64,000 nucleotides of DNA from JAJYSO01 sp964451785 (GTDB lineage: Bacteria; Bacteroidota; Bacteroidia; Flavobacteriales; Flavobacteriaceae): contig CAYVJG010000010.1 of assembly GCA_964451785.1 (NCBI GenBank), positions 1 to 64,000 on the forward strand, written 5' to 3'. The notes below the pieces were generated by a model. It did no database searches. It saw only the letters and a program-made list of their open reading frames with translations, and was not told the DNA's origin. Positions 27,575-35,868 of this stretch are shown here, in pieces. The translations under genes were made by a program, and so were the position numbers. Position 1 is the first letter of the stretch, and each line of letters starts with the position of its first letter.

Positions 27575-28003
27575 ATGCAGGTTAAACTAAAACGCGTAAA
27601 TACGAATTTTCATTTTGAAGGACGAGGAAAATCGGATATTCCCGTACAAATAGATACCTCAACTGCTGATCAAGCTGCAAAAGGCGCTAGCCCTATGGAA
27701 TTGATTTTGATGGGAGTAGGAGGCTGTAGCGCCATTGATATAGTGAGTATTTTGCAAAAACAACGTCAGGAAATTACCAGTTATGAAATGGAAATTACCG
27801 GTGATCGCCAACCGGTAAAAGAAGCAAAACCCTTTAAGGCCATTCAAGTCAAAATTTATTTAGAAGGAAAAATTGACGAAGCGAAGGCGGTTAGAGCCGC
27901 TCAATTGAGTTTTGAAAAATATTGTTCAGTGTCATTGACACTCGAAAATGTAGAGGTGACTTATAGCATCGTCCTTAATGGGAAAGAAATAGCCATTGAT
28001 TAA
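27575..28003 (+). CDS. OsmC/Ohr-family peroxiredoxin-like protein
   Basis: Thiol-dependent hydroperoxide reductase fold, 142 residues, normal length. The two family cysteines are C51 (GVGGCSAIDIVSIL) and C117 (FEKYCSVSLTLE), positioned as in OsmC/YhfA. It is closer in pattern to the YhfA branch than to Ohr, so organic hydroperoxide activity is plausible but not certain. Single gene with a near-leaderless promoter, convergent with an aldo/keto reductase gene through a shared hairpin. Confidence 0.88.
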   Translation: MQVKLKRVNTNFHFEGRGKSDIPVQIDTSTADQAAKGASPMELILMGVGGCSAIDIVSILQKQRQEITSYEMEITGDRQPVKEAKPFKAIQVKIYLEGKIDEAKAVRAAQLSFEKYCSVSLTLENVEVTYSIVLNGKEIAID

Positions 28004-28011
28004 TGTGAGAG

Positions 28012-28049
28012 CAATCGTCGAAATGCAATTAGTTGCATTTCGACGATTG
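28012..28049. terminator. Bidirectional terminator overlapping a coding 3' end
   Basis: Perfect 17-base arms (beginning CAATCGTCGAAATGCAA) close a 4-base TTAG loop. The stop codon of the aldo/keto reductase gene forms the loop, and the right arm encodes its last five or six residues. It ends both convergent genes. Confidence 0.75.
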
Positions 28050-28985
28050 GTTTAGATTTAAACGTTCATAATCTTCAGCGTCAAATTGAAAGTGTAGGGC
28101 TTTTTCAAAATCGTCAATATGGCTAATTTTGGTGGCGCTGGCTAGGCAAGTATCTAGTGCCGGATTTTGGATGAGCCAAGCTAATGAAAGTACGGCATGA
28201 CTAACATTATAGCGTTTTACCAAATCGTCTAAAGTGGCTAATATTTTTAGTCCGCTAGGTGTAAAATATTGGTTGGTATAGCGTTTTCTAGGGTGATGAG
28301 CAAGGCTTTCTGTAGTGCGGTATTTGCCCGTCAAAAAACCACTAGCTAATGAAAAGTAAGCCGCTGTTTTGACCTTGTACTTTTGACAAATGGGAGCGAG
28401 TTCTGTTTCAAATTCACAGCGTCTGACTAAGTTATATTCTGTTTGTAAAACTTCAAATTGTGGTAAGCCTTCTGCTAGCGAAAGTATCAGGGCTTCTTCA
28501 AGTCGGATAGCAGCGTAGTTTGAAGCCCCAAGGTGTAATATTTTTCCGGATTCTTTTTCTGATTTGAGATGATTTAACACCTGCTGAAGTGGTGTTTTTT
28601 CGTCGTCGTAATGTATGTAAAACAGATCGACATAATCGGTTTGTAAGCGTTTTAAACTCGCTTGTAATGCTGCTGATGAGTAAGCAGGAGTATTATTTTT
28701 ACCACCTACTTTCTTCCCATCTTTATCGGTAGTGTACGTGCGCCCAGCTTTGGTAGCTAATTGAATTTGTGAGCGACATTTCCGTTGTTTTATCCAACGA
28801 CCAATGAGGTGTTCTGAAGCCCCTAAAGGTTGTCCATATACATCAGCAGTGTCTATAAATGTAAATCCACGGTCTAATAAAATATCGAGTATTCTAAAAG
28901 ATTCTTTTTCGGTTAAAGTCCAGCCAAATACATTGCCTCCAAAGCTAATAGGGGGGAGTTGTAAAGGCGGATTTGATGAAATCAT
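28029..28985 (-). CDS. Aldo/keto reductase
   Basis: NADPH-dependent TIM-barrel oxidoreductase, 318 residues. The catalytic tetrad is intact: D45 and Y50 in FIDTADVYG, K79 in ATKAGRTY and H125 in YIHYDDEK. It resembles the YajO/YdhF-type bacterial branch that reduces aldehydes; the natural substrate is not predictable. The last codons (QSSKCN) are dictated by the terminator hairpin. Single gene. Confidence 0.9.
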   Translation of the reverse strand: MISSNPPLQLPPISFGGNVFGWTLTEKESFRILDILLDRGFTFIDTADVYGQPLGASEHLIGRWIKQRKCRSQIQLATKAGRTYTTDKDGKKVGGKNNTPAYSSAALQASLKRLQTDYVDLFYIHYDDEKTPLQQVLNHLKSEKESGKILHLGASNYAAIRLEEALILSLAEGLPQFEVLQTEYNLVRRCEFETELAPICQKYKVKTAAYFSLASGFLTGKYRTTESLAHHPRKRYTNQYFTPSGLKILATLDDLVKRYNVSHAVLSLAWLIQNPALDTCLASATKISHIDDFEKALHFQFDAEDYERLNLNQSSKCN

Positions 28986-29200
28986 GACTAATAAGTTTTG
29001 ACTAATTTACAAAATTAATTAGTTAGTCAGATTTACAAGTGAGTTTAAAAATAGATTCTGTACTTGTGGAGTTAATTGACTCTATATTGATTCTCATATT
29101 TTCGACTTACTTTTACACCTCCTCGTTAGGTGCTAAACTGTTGTGGACCGTTTTATAAGAATAACAATTCAACTGAAGGTTGTATAAATAATAAGTAAAA

Positions 29201-29629
29201 ATGAATATTGAAATAACTTCTGCTCCCCAAAAAGAAGATCTAAAAACGATTAGTGAAGGTATCAAAAGCTATAATCAAAATTATATTCCTGATGATGTAG
29301 TATTTGAAAAAGATACAAGATTTGCAGTTTTTGTAAGAGATGACAACGGAAAAGTTGTAGGCGGTATAAGAGCCTGTGCCTTTTGGAATTATTGTATTAT
29401 TGAACTTTTATGGCTCTCTGAAAAAACGCGGGGTTTGGGAGTAGGTACAAAATTAATGGAGGCTGCCGAAAAATTTGCTTTAGAAAAAGGGTTTGGATAT
29501 ATGAGAACGGAAACATTAAGTTTTCAAGCTTGCCCATTTTATGAAAAACTCGGATATAACGTTTATGGGCAGTTGCCTGATTATCCAAAAGGGCATACAA
29601 CTTACTGTTTAGTCAAGAAACTCAAATAA
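29201..29629 (+). CDS. GNAT-family N-acetyltransferase
   Basis: 142 residues with the GNAT fold. The acetyl-CoA binding motif A is GLGVGTKLMEAAEKFALEKG (about 87-106), preceded by IIELLWLSEKTRG and followed by SFQACPFYEKLGYNVYG, the typical motif B region with Tyr. Acceptor unknown; many small GNATs of this kind acetylate antibiotics or amines. It stands between a 215-base gap and a relict gene fragment, and could be an insertion. Confidence 0.85.
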   Translation: MNIEITSAPQKEDLKTISEGIKSYNQNYIPDDVVFEKDTRFAVFVRDDNGKVVGGIRACAFWNYCIIELLWLSEKTRGLGVGTKLMEAAEKFALEKGFGYMRTETLSFQACPFYEKLGYNVYGQLPDYPKGHTTYCLVKKLK

Positions 29630-29725
29630 CTCGATTGTGAAAAACTGCCTAAAACGACTAATGGTTTGTTGGACTTGTGGACGATAAACGAAATATCTGA
29701 TTGGGCATTTTAATCTATTCAGAGT

Positions 29726-29770
29726 ACCCTTGTAGGCATTTCATAGGGCCAGAAATTTCATTTTTTTTGT
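29726..29770 (+). pseudogene. Relic of a paralogue of the following gene
   Basis: Read in frame, these bases give TLVGIS-stop-GQKFHFF, matching TPVGISYGQKFRVF in the 3' part of the intact gene at 29826-30377. At the DNA level 26 of 30 bases match (29731-29760 against 30281-30310). The TAT of the intact copy is TAG here. It appears to be the last trace of a tandem duplicate. Confidence 0.55.
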
Positions 29771-29825
29771 TTTGAGTATTTTAATTTGTAACTTTCTCAT
29801 ACTAATGAATTTAAATACTCCATGT

Positions 29826-30377
29826 ATGCGAACTTCTTTTTTAATTATTGTATTGTTATTTTATAGTCTGTGTAGTTTTGGACAGCGAACAGAAGTGAGC
29901 GTGAGTTATGGCACGCCATCGATTTATGGAGCAGTGGAGAGTATTGTTGATGATATTGCAAATACGTTAAATAAATCGGAGGCCTCTACTTCTAGTAACG
30001 GTATTTTAAGTATAGGAATACAGCGCTATAGTGCCTCTCAAAAATGGCGTTATGGAGGAATTGTAGATTTTGAATTTTTTAGTACAGAAGGGTTGATTAA
30101 GCGTAAAGCATATTACAGTATTAGTCCAGCTATAGATTATTTTTGGAATTCAGCAGAACACAAATTTAGGGTGTATACCGGATTTTCGGCGGGTGTGTTA
30201 TTTAAAAGCGAAAAATATTTAAATGATCAACAAGAAGAGCAAACAGATTCGGCGGTGTTTTTGGCAGTTAATCTTACACCTGTAGGCATCTCATATGGTC
30301 AGAAATTTCGTGTTTTTTTAGAAACAAATATTGGAAACCGGGGGATTCTTCAGCTAGGCCTGGCTTATACATTTTGA
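29826..30377 (+). CDS. Outer-membrane beta-barrel-like secreted protein
   Basis: Function unknown. Signal peptide MRTSFLIIVLLFYSLCSFGQ, cleaved near residue 19, then a mature part of about 160 residues with alternating hydrophobic and aromatic strands (RYSASQKWRYGGIVDFEFF, HKFRVYTGFSAGVLF, LAYTF at the end). The terminal aromatic residue is typical of outer-membrane beta-barrels. I start at the ATG at 29826 because it gives a standard signal peptide; an ATG at 29805 and a TTG at 29772 are also in frame. A degraded copy of its 3' part lies just upstream. Confidence 0.65.
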   Translation: MRTSFLIIVLLFYSLCSFGQRTEVSVSYGTPSIYGAVESIVDDIANTLNKSEASTSSNGILSIGIQRYSASQKWRYGGIVDFEFFSTEGLIKRKAYYSISPAIDYFWNSAEHKFRVYTGFSAGVLFKSEKYLNDQQEEQTDSAVFLAVNLTPVGISYGQKFRVFLETNIGNRGILQLGLAYTF

Positions 30378-30455
30378 ATAAGCAAGTTTTAAAACCGAAT
30401 TTTAGTGCGTCTGAAATTTTGATTTCAGGGTGATTAATAACAAAAAAGGCATTAA

Positions 30456-30490
30456 AAACACCAGAACGGACAATAACTGTTCTGGTGTTT
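30456..30490. terminator. Bidirectional terminator
   Basis: Perfect 12-base arms AAACACCAGAAC and GTTCTGGTGTTT with an 11-base loop, between the barrel-like gene and the convergent ABC permease gene. Confidence 0.8.
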
Positions 30491-30517
30491 ATAGGAATAG
30501 AAATTAAAGACTTTGGC

Positions 30518-31822
30518 TTAGTATTTTAACCACTTACCAATTTCTTTATAGCTCGGTTTTTTGCCATACATCAAAATACCTACGCGGTAAATTTTGGCGC
30601 CAATCCAGGTTACCCCAATAACGGATCCAACCAAAATCAACATAGAAATAAGAATCTCATACCAAGCAACTCCAAAAGGAATGCGCATCAGCATCACAAT
30701 AGGTGAGGTGAGGGGAATGTATGAAAATACAGTAGCAACGCTGCCATGTGGATCGCCCATGACAGAGAAAAAGCCTACGTAAATACCCAGCATAAGTGGT
30801 AAGATGACCGGAAAAATGAACTGTTGCGTGTCCGTTTCATTATCAACTGCGGCACCAATAGCGGCGTAAATGGCACTGTATAAAAAGTAACCGCCAATAA
30901 AGTAAATTAAGAAACATACCACAAGCTCAAGTAAAGGCAAATTGGCAATATCAACTAAAATAGCCTGTACATTAGGAGCTGTTGCTGTTGCTGCATCAAC
31001 ACCCATAGGGGCAACTTGAGATACTGACAGCAAATCGACATTGAAGAACATACCGACAATAGCGAGAAGGATAGTTCCTAATACTGTCCAAATCAAAAAT
31101 TGTGTGATACCCGCCACTGTGGTTCCTAAAATTTTGCCGAGCATTAAGTGAATAGGTTTTACTGAGCTGATAATAATCTCAATAATGCGATTCGTTTTTT
31201 CTTCAATCACACTACGCATGACCATATTGCCATAAATAATGATAAACATCATCAATAAATACCCGGCTGCACCACCGAAAAACATTTTGACATAGCCCGA
31301 CATTTTTGATGTTTGCTCGCCAGAAAAATTTTCGATATGCAATTCAATCTGGGTTTGAGCATCTTGAATTTGTTGTAAATCAATATTGTTTTTGACTAAT
31401 TTACGATCGGTAATAACTTTAGATAACTGCTGTTCTATAGAAGCGATTAAGTGGGCATTAGGTGATCCACTCGAATAAAAAAGAAAATCGCTTGAAGTTA
31501 TTTGCTCGTCTTGGGCTGCCATAATTGATAATAAACCGGTATATCCAGCACTTTTAGCAGAGTCAATAGCTTGGGCTAAACTCAGGTTAGACAAGTCTTT
31601 AAACACCATGTCGTCATTAGACTGAAATACTGAAATGTACTGTTCGGTTTGATCGTGTAGGGCAACGGTGTCAATTTTTTCATCGTGTAAACTTGCTAGA
31701 TAAGCGATGAGCATCACCATGCCTACCATTACAACAGGACTGACAAAAGTCATAATCATAAACGTCTTGTTGCGTACACGAGCTAAATATTCTCTGACAA
31801 TGATGAGTTTTAGATTATGCAT
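30518..31822 (-). CDS. ABC-2 type transporter permease (NatB-like)
   Basis: Membrane subunit of an ABC exporter, 434 residues. A first transmembrane helix (residues 20-43) is followed by a large soluble domain, then five further helices from about residue 190 on, including MRSVIEEKTNRIIEIIISSVKP, the hallmark of the ABC-2 family. Relatives are annotated as NatB, the Na+ exporter permease, but substrate is not established. It overlaps the ATPase gene by 8 bases, which precedes it in the operon. Confidence 0.9.
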   Translation of the reverse strand: MHNLKLIIVREYLARVRNKTFMIMTFVSPVVMVGMVMLIAYLASLHDEKIDTVALHDQTEQYISVFQSNDDMVFKDLSNLSLAQAIDSAKSAGYTGLLSIMAAQDEQITSSDFLFYSSGSPNAHLIASIEQQLSKVITDRKLVKNNIDLQQIQDAQTQIELHIENFSGEQTSKMSGYVKMFFGGAAGYLLMMFIIIYGNMVMRSVIEEKTNRIIEIIISSVKPIHLMLGKILGTTVAGITQFLIWTVLGTILLAIVGMFFNVDLLSVSQVAPMGVDAATATAPNVQAILVDIANLPLLELVVCFLIYFIGGYFLYSAIYAAIGAAVDNETDTQQFIFPVILPLMLGIYVGFFSVMGDPHGSVATVFSYIPLTSPIVMLMRIPFGVAWYEILISMLILVGSVIGVTWIGAKIYRVGILMYGKKPSYKEIGKWLKY

Positions 31823-32744
31823 GTTCAGTAACGGTTTTGATGAATATATCGTTTACAGAAGGTACGACTTCTAAAAAGTGATTGACTTTACCGATTGAAA
31901 TCAAATAGCTTAATAAATCATTGGCTGAATTGTGCTCGTCAATTTTGATGCTGACTTGAAGTTCAGAGTTGATACTTTTAAAGTTAGTCTTCGCTGCCTT
32001 GAATTTAGATGAAATCATCTGAAAAGCTTTTTCTTTATCACTGACTTCTAAACCGACTTGATAAGTATTTGACTTGTATTGACGTTTGATAGCCGAAATT
32101 TCACCATCTACTAACTTGTGTGACTTATTAATCAAAGCAATATGGTCACACATCTCTTCAACACTTTCCATGCGATGAGTAGAAAAGAGAATGGTAGTTC
32201 CTTTATCGCGCAGGTTTAAAATTTCTTGTCCGATAAGATGGGCATTCACGGGATCAAAACCGCTAAAAGGTTCGTCAAAAATCAATAATTTGGGCTCGTG
32301 TAACACGGTGACAATAAATTGAATTTTTTGAGCCATCCCTTTAGAGAGTTCTTGAATTTTTTTATTCCACCAATCTTCAATACCAAACTTCTCAAACCAG
32401 TATTTTAAGCGAGCTTGCGCATCGTGTTTTGAGAGGCCTTTTAAGCGAGCCAAATAAGTGGCTTGTTCACCAACTTTCATCGATTTATACAAACCGCGTT
32501 CTTCAGGTAAATAACCGATTTGTGAGATGTGATGGGGTTGTAATTTTTCACCATCCAAAAATACATTTCCCGAATCGGGCATGGTGATTTGATTGAGTAT
32601 GCGTAAAAAAGTGGTTTTTCCGGCGCCATTGGGACCCAATAAACCAAAAATGCTCTGTTGTGGAATAGCAATAGAAAAGTTGTCTAGGGCGGTATAATCC
32701 CCATAAACTTTAGTGACGTTTTCTGCGACCAAGAGGTTCTGCAT
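31815..32744 (-). CDS. ABC transporter ATP-binding protein (NatA-like)
   Basis: Cytoplasmic ATPase subunit, 309 residues. Walker A GPNGAGKTT (37-45), Q-loop, signature LSKGMAQK, Walker B LLIFDEPFSGFDP and the H-loop FSTHRME are all present. A C-terminal domain of about 90 residues follows, as is usual for ABC-2 exporters of the NatA/DrrA type. Drives the permease encoded immediately downstream (8-base overlap). Confidence 0.93.
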   Translation of the reverse strand: MQNLLVAENVTKVYGDYTALDNFSIAIPQQSIFGLLGPNGAGKTTFLRILNQITMPDSGNVFLDGEKLQPHHISQIGYLPEERGLYKSMKVGEQATYLARLKGLSKHDAQARLKYWFEKFGIEDWWNKKIQELSKGMAQKIQFIVTVLHEPKLLIFDEPFSGFDPVNAHLIGQEILNLRDKGTTILFSTHRMESVEEMCDHIALINKSHKLVDGEISAIKRQYKSNTYQVGLEVSDKEKAFQMISSKFKAAKTNFKSINSELQVSIKIDEHNSANDLLSYLISIGKVNHFLEVVPSVNDIFIKTVTEHA

Positions 32745-32909
32745 AGTCTTGAATTATAATTGACTTCAAAGTGAAGTGAAGTTATTCTAGAGGTGTTAGC
32801 GCTAACAAAAATAAGGACTTGCCCTTAAATTACGCCCAAACAAAGAAGATAATTTTGAATTAAATAGCGCTTTAGTATATCTAGGTGATAGTTAAAGGCT
32901 TAAAAAAAA

Positions 32910-32931
32910 CCCCTCAGATTTTCTTGAGGGG
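32910..32931. terminator. Terminator after dnaJ
   Basis: CCCCTCA/TGAGGGG arms (7 bases) with an 8-base loop. On the minus strand the hairpin is followed by a run of T. It lies about 80 bases after the dnaJ stop. Confidence 0.75.
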
Positions 32932-33010
32932 GGAAAATTGCTATGAAAAAGAATATCACTAAATAACTTAGCGATGGCTAAAGATATAAATTTTTTTGAT
33001 TAACAAAAAA

Positions 33011-34132
33011 TTAAGCAAACATATCTTTAACTTTTTCAAAAAAAGATTTTTCACTCTTTTCGGGGTTTGGCTTGAAATTCTCGTCATCCTGCATGTTTTC
33101 AAAGAATTTACGCTGTTCTTTGTTAAGTGTTTTAGGAGTCCATACATTAACATGTACTAATAAATCACCTTTGCCATAGCCATTGATACTCGGAATTCCT
33201 TTGTTGCGCAGTCTTAGTATCTTACCGCTTTGTACGCCAGATTCAATTTTGATGCGCACTTTGCCATTGACAGTTTGTATATCTTTAGAGCAGCCTAACA
33301 CGGCATCAGAAATACTGATGTATAATTCGTAATGTAAGTTTTCACCATCGCGTTGTAAACTTTCGTGTGGTTTTTCAGAAATGGCTACTAATAAGTCGCC
33401 AGCTATGCCATCACCAGGCGCTTCATTTCCTTTTCCGGTTACTTTAAGCTGCATACCGTCAACGACACCAGCTGGAATTTGGATAGTGACGGTTTGTTGT
33501 TTTTGCACCATGCCTTCGGCATCAGCGCCTTTAGGTTTTTGGTCAATGATTTGTCCAGATCCGTGACAGGTAGGGCAAGGAGAAGCGGTTTGCATACGTC
33601 CTAAAATGGTATTACTCACGCGGGTGACTTGGCCGCTACCATGACAGGTTGAACAGGTTTTGTAAGTTGTGCCTTCGGCGCGGACTTTGCGCTTGATTTT
33701 GATTTTTTTCTCAACACCATTAGCAATTTCTTCGAGGGTCAAATTGATACGCACGCGTAGATTACTGCCTTTACGTTGGCGTTGACGACCACCGCCAAAT
33801 CCACCGAATCCTGAAAATCCTCCACCAAAAGCACTGCCAAAGATATCGCCAAACTGACTAAAAATGTCGTCCATATTCATATGAGTACCACCACCAAAGC
33901 CTTGAGCTCCTTGGAAAGCGGCATGACCCATTTGATCATAGCGCGCACGCTTGTCAGGGTTGCTTAAAATTTCATAAGCCTCAGCAGCTTCCTTAAATTT
34001 TTGTTCAGCTTCGGCGTCTCCTGGGTTTTTATCTGGGTGAAATTGAATCGCTTTCTTGCGATAAGCTTTTTTGATCTCACTTTGACTAGCACTTTTCTCG
34101 ACGCCTAATATCTTATAATAATCCTCTTTCAT
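33011..34132 (-). CDS. dnaJ: Chaperone DnaJ with reduced zinc domain
   Basis: Co-chaperone that stimulates DnaK ATPase activity and delivers substrates. J domain at 1-70 with HPD at 32-34, then a G/F-rich linker (GFGGGTHMN... GGFSGFGGFGGG), and the C-terminal substrate-binding domains. Only two of the usual four CxxCxGxG motifs are present (CSTCHGSG near 158 and CPTCHGSG near 184). In canonical DnaJ, motifs 1 and 4 form zinc site I and motifs 2 and 3 form zinc site II; the two retained here correspond to site II. As I recall, this shortened form is common in Flavobacteriia. Follows grpE by 53 bases. Confidence 0.93.
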   Translation of the reverse strand: MKEDYYKILGVEKSASQSEIKKAYRKKAIQFHPDKNPGDAEAEQKFKEAAEAYEILSNPDKRARYDQMGHAAFQGAQGFGGGTHMNMDDIFSQFGDIFGSAFGGGFSGFGGFGGGRQRQRKGSNLRVRINLTLEEIANGVEKKIKIKRKVRAEGTTYKTCSTCHGSGQVTRVSNTILGRMQTASPCPTCHGSGQIIDQKPKGADAEGMVQKQQTVTIQIPAGVVDGMQLKVTGKGNEAPGDGIAGDLLVAISEKPHESLQRDGENLHYELYISISDAVLGCSKDIQTVNGKVRIKIESGVQSGKILRLRNKGIPSINGYGKGDLLVHVNVWTPKTLNKEQRKFFENMQDDENFKPNPEKSEKSFFEKVKDMFA

Positions 34133-34185
34133 AATCTCTTAATACTGCAATTTTAGATAATTTACTGCCATTTGGTCAGTTGTGT

Positions 34186-34752
34186 TTATTTTCCGGTGAC
34201 TACTTTTGGATAGCGAATGATTTTTTCACCAAGTATGTAGCCTTTTTGGATAACGTCTACAATTTTGCCTTTAAGTTTTTTATCTGGGGCAGGAATTTGG
34301 GTGACCGCATCGTGTAAATCAGCATCAAATTTATCTCCAGCTTTAACAGACATCTCTTCAAGTCCTTGTTTTTCTAGGGTATCTCTGAGTTTTGAATTGA
34401 TGAGTTCAACCCCTTCAAGTAAATCGTTGTCAGCTGTTTTTTTAATTTCAACAATAGCGCGGTCAAAATCATCTAAAACAGGGAGCATAGCTGTCATGAC
34501 TTCTTTGCCGGCTGATTTAAACATGTCAATACGCTCTTTGCTAGTGCGGCGTTTATAGTTTTCAAATTCAGCAAATAAGCGCATATAGCGTTCTTTTTCA
34601 GTAGCTAAAGCAGCTTCGAGTTGCTCAACTTCTGTTAAGATTGGACCTTCTTCTTGTGTAGATTTTTCATTCTGAGCTGTTGCTTGTTCTATATTTTCAG
34701 CTTGATTCTGCTTTACAGATTCGTTTTCTGGAGTGGTTTTATCTTTGCTCAT
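34186..34752 (-). CDS. grpE: Nucleotide exchange factor GrpE
   Basis: Releases ADP from DnaK in the heat-shock chaperone cycle. An acidic, Gln/Glu-rich N-terminal segment (to about residue 45) is followed by the long dimerisation helix (EQLEAALATEKERYMRLFAEFENYKRRTSKE), the conserved VLDDFDRAI, and the C-terminal beta domain ending GEKIIRYPKVVTGK. I choose the ATG at 34752 (188 residues), since a near-consensus box on the minus strand (TATAATTG, 34785-34792) would start transcription at or just before the ATG nine codons upstream. Forms an operon with dnaJ. Confidence 0.92.
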   Translation of the reverse strand: MSKDKTTPENESVKQNQAENIEQATAQNEKSTQEEGPILTEVEQLEAALATEKERYMRLFAEFENYKRRTSKERIDMFKSAGKEVMTAMLPVLDDFDRAIVEIKKTADNDLLEGVELINSKLRDTLEKQGLEEMSVKAGDKFDADLHDAVTQIPAPDKKLKGKIVDVIQKGYILGEKIIRYPKVVTGK

Positions 34753-34810
34753 AGTTTTATTCTTTATTTGAATGCTCATAGAAGCAATTATACTGCCATT
34801 TTAATAGACT

Positions 34811-34823
34811 TGACAAAATGTCA
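34811..34823. promoter_or_regulatory. TGACA-AAA-TGTCA dyad upstream of grpE
   Basis: A 5-base inverted repeat around three A, just upstream of the likely grpE -7 box and about 60 bases before the chosen ATG. It could be an operator or part of a promoter for the chaperone genes; no regulator is identifiable. Confidence 0.3.
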
Positions 34824-35019
34824 TTTTTTAGATGCCGTTAGTTTTTAATGTGACATAAAAGCAAGCTGTGAATTACTGAAACTATGACTCGTGTTTTTAA
34901 ATTATAATGTAAAGTGTTGAGCGCTAAATTTTTGAGCGATTAGGTGTAAATTTAAAAGCGAGAGTTGTATTGTGATTTTAGAAAATGTTCACACTGTAGT
35001 GATAATTGATCAATATGTG

Positions 35020-35027
35020 TATCTTTG
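35020..35027 (+). promoter_or_regulatory. TAnnTTTG -7 box for fabG
   Basis: TATCTTTG, exact match, 26 bases before the ATG at 35053. Transcription would begin about 35034, so the TTG at 35035 is an unlikely start. Confidence 0.55.
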
Positions 35028-35052
35028 AGCTCTATTGTTAAAACAAGTTATC

Positions 35053-35799
35053 ATGAAACTCTTAGAAGGTAAAAATGCTATCGTCACCGGTGCGAGCCGT
35101 GGGATAGGTAAGGCTATTGCTAAACTGTTTGTTGAGCAGGGTGCTAATGTGGCTTTTACATATAATTCATCTGCTCAAGCAGCCCTAGATCTAGAACAAG
35201 AATTGTCAGATAAAGGCGTAAAAGTTAAAGCGTATAAAAGTAATGCTGCTGTTTTTGAAGAAGCAGAGGCACTAGTTAAAGCTGTTAAAGAAGATTTTGA
35301 TAGTATTGATATTGTGGTTAACAATGCTGGTATTACAAAAGATAACTTGCTGATGCGCATGAGTGAAGCTGATTTTGATAAAGTGATTGAAGTCAACTTA
35401 AAATCTGTTTTTAATATGACTAAAGCTGTGCAGCGTACGATGCTTAAACAACGTTCAGGAAGTATTATTAATATGGCCTCTGTTGTTGGAGTAAAAGGCA
35501 ATGCCGGCCAAAGTAATTATGCAGCGTCAAAAGCTGGGATTATTGGATTTTCTAAATCTATAGCCCTTGAATTAGGATCGCGTAATATCCGAACTAATGT
35601 GATTGCGCCTGGATTTATAGAAACTGAAATGACGGCTAAATTAGATGAGAAAACGCTTGAAGGTTGGCGCGCAGGAATTCCGCTTAAACGCGGAGGAAAA
35701 CCTGAAGATGTAGCTGATGCTTGTGTGTTTTTAGCCAGTGATTTAAGCAGTTATATTACCGGACAAGTGATTAATGTTGACGGCGGAATGTTGACCTAA
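35053..35799 (+). CDS. fabG: 3-oxoacyl-[acyl-carrier-protein] reductase
   Basis: NADPH-dependent beta-ketoacyl-ACP reductase of fatty acid elongation, a short-chain dehydrogenase. 248 residues from the chosen ATG. Cofactor motif TGASRGIG at 12-19, NNAGI near 90, catalytic S143, Y156 and K160 (YAASK). The C-terminal INVDGGM is typical. Standing alone rather than in a fab cluster. The start at 35053 gives the usual MKLLEGKNAIVTG N-terminus. Confidence 0.95.
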   Translation: MKLLEGKNAIVTGASRGIGKAIAKLFVEQGANVAFTYNSSAQAALDLEQELSDKGVKVKAYKSNAAVFEEAEALVKAVKEDFDSIDIVVNNAGITKDNLLMRMSEADFDKVIEVNLKSVFNMTKAVQRTMLKQRSGSIINMASVVGVKGNAGQSNYAASKAGIIGFSKSIALELGSRNIRTNVIAPGFIETEMTAKLDEKTLEGWRAGIPLKRGGKPEDVADACVFLASDLSSYITGQVINVDGGMLT

Positions 35800-35820
35800 T
35801 TCTTGCTTGTAAACCTTATA

Positions 35821-35860
35821 TAAAAAGCTCCTTTTGTCTTAATGATAAAGGAGCTTTTTA
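35821..35860. terminator. Bidirectional terminator
   Basis: Perfect 14-base arms (TAAAAAGCTCCTTT and complement) with a 12-base loop, between fabG and the convergent pirin gene. Confidence 0.88.
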
Positions 35861-35868
35861 GTTGTCAA

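Noticed and set aside
29117..29673. GTTAGGT (29117) and GTTGGAC (29668) resemble integron core sites GTTRRRY on either side of the GNAT gene, suggesting a gene cassette.
   Set aside because: No RYYYAAC partner or attC-like inverted repeat was found at the expected side; the 7-base motif occurs by chance often enough in a 600-base stretch.
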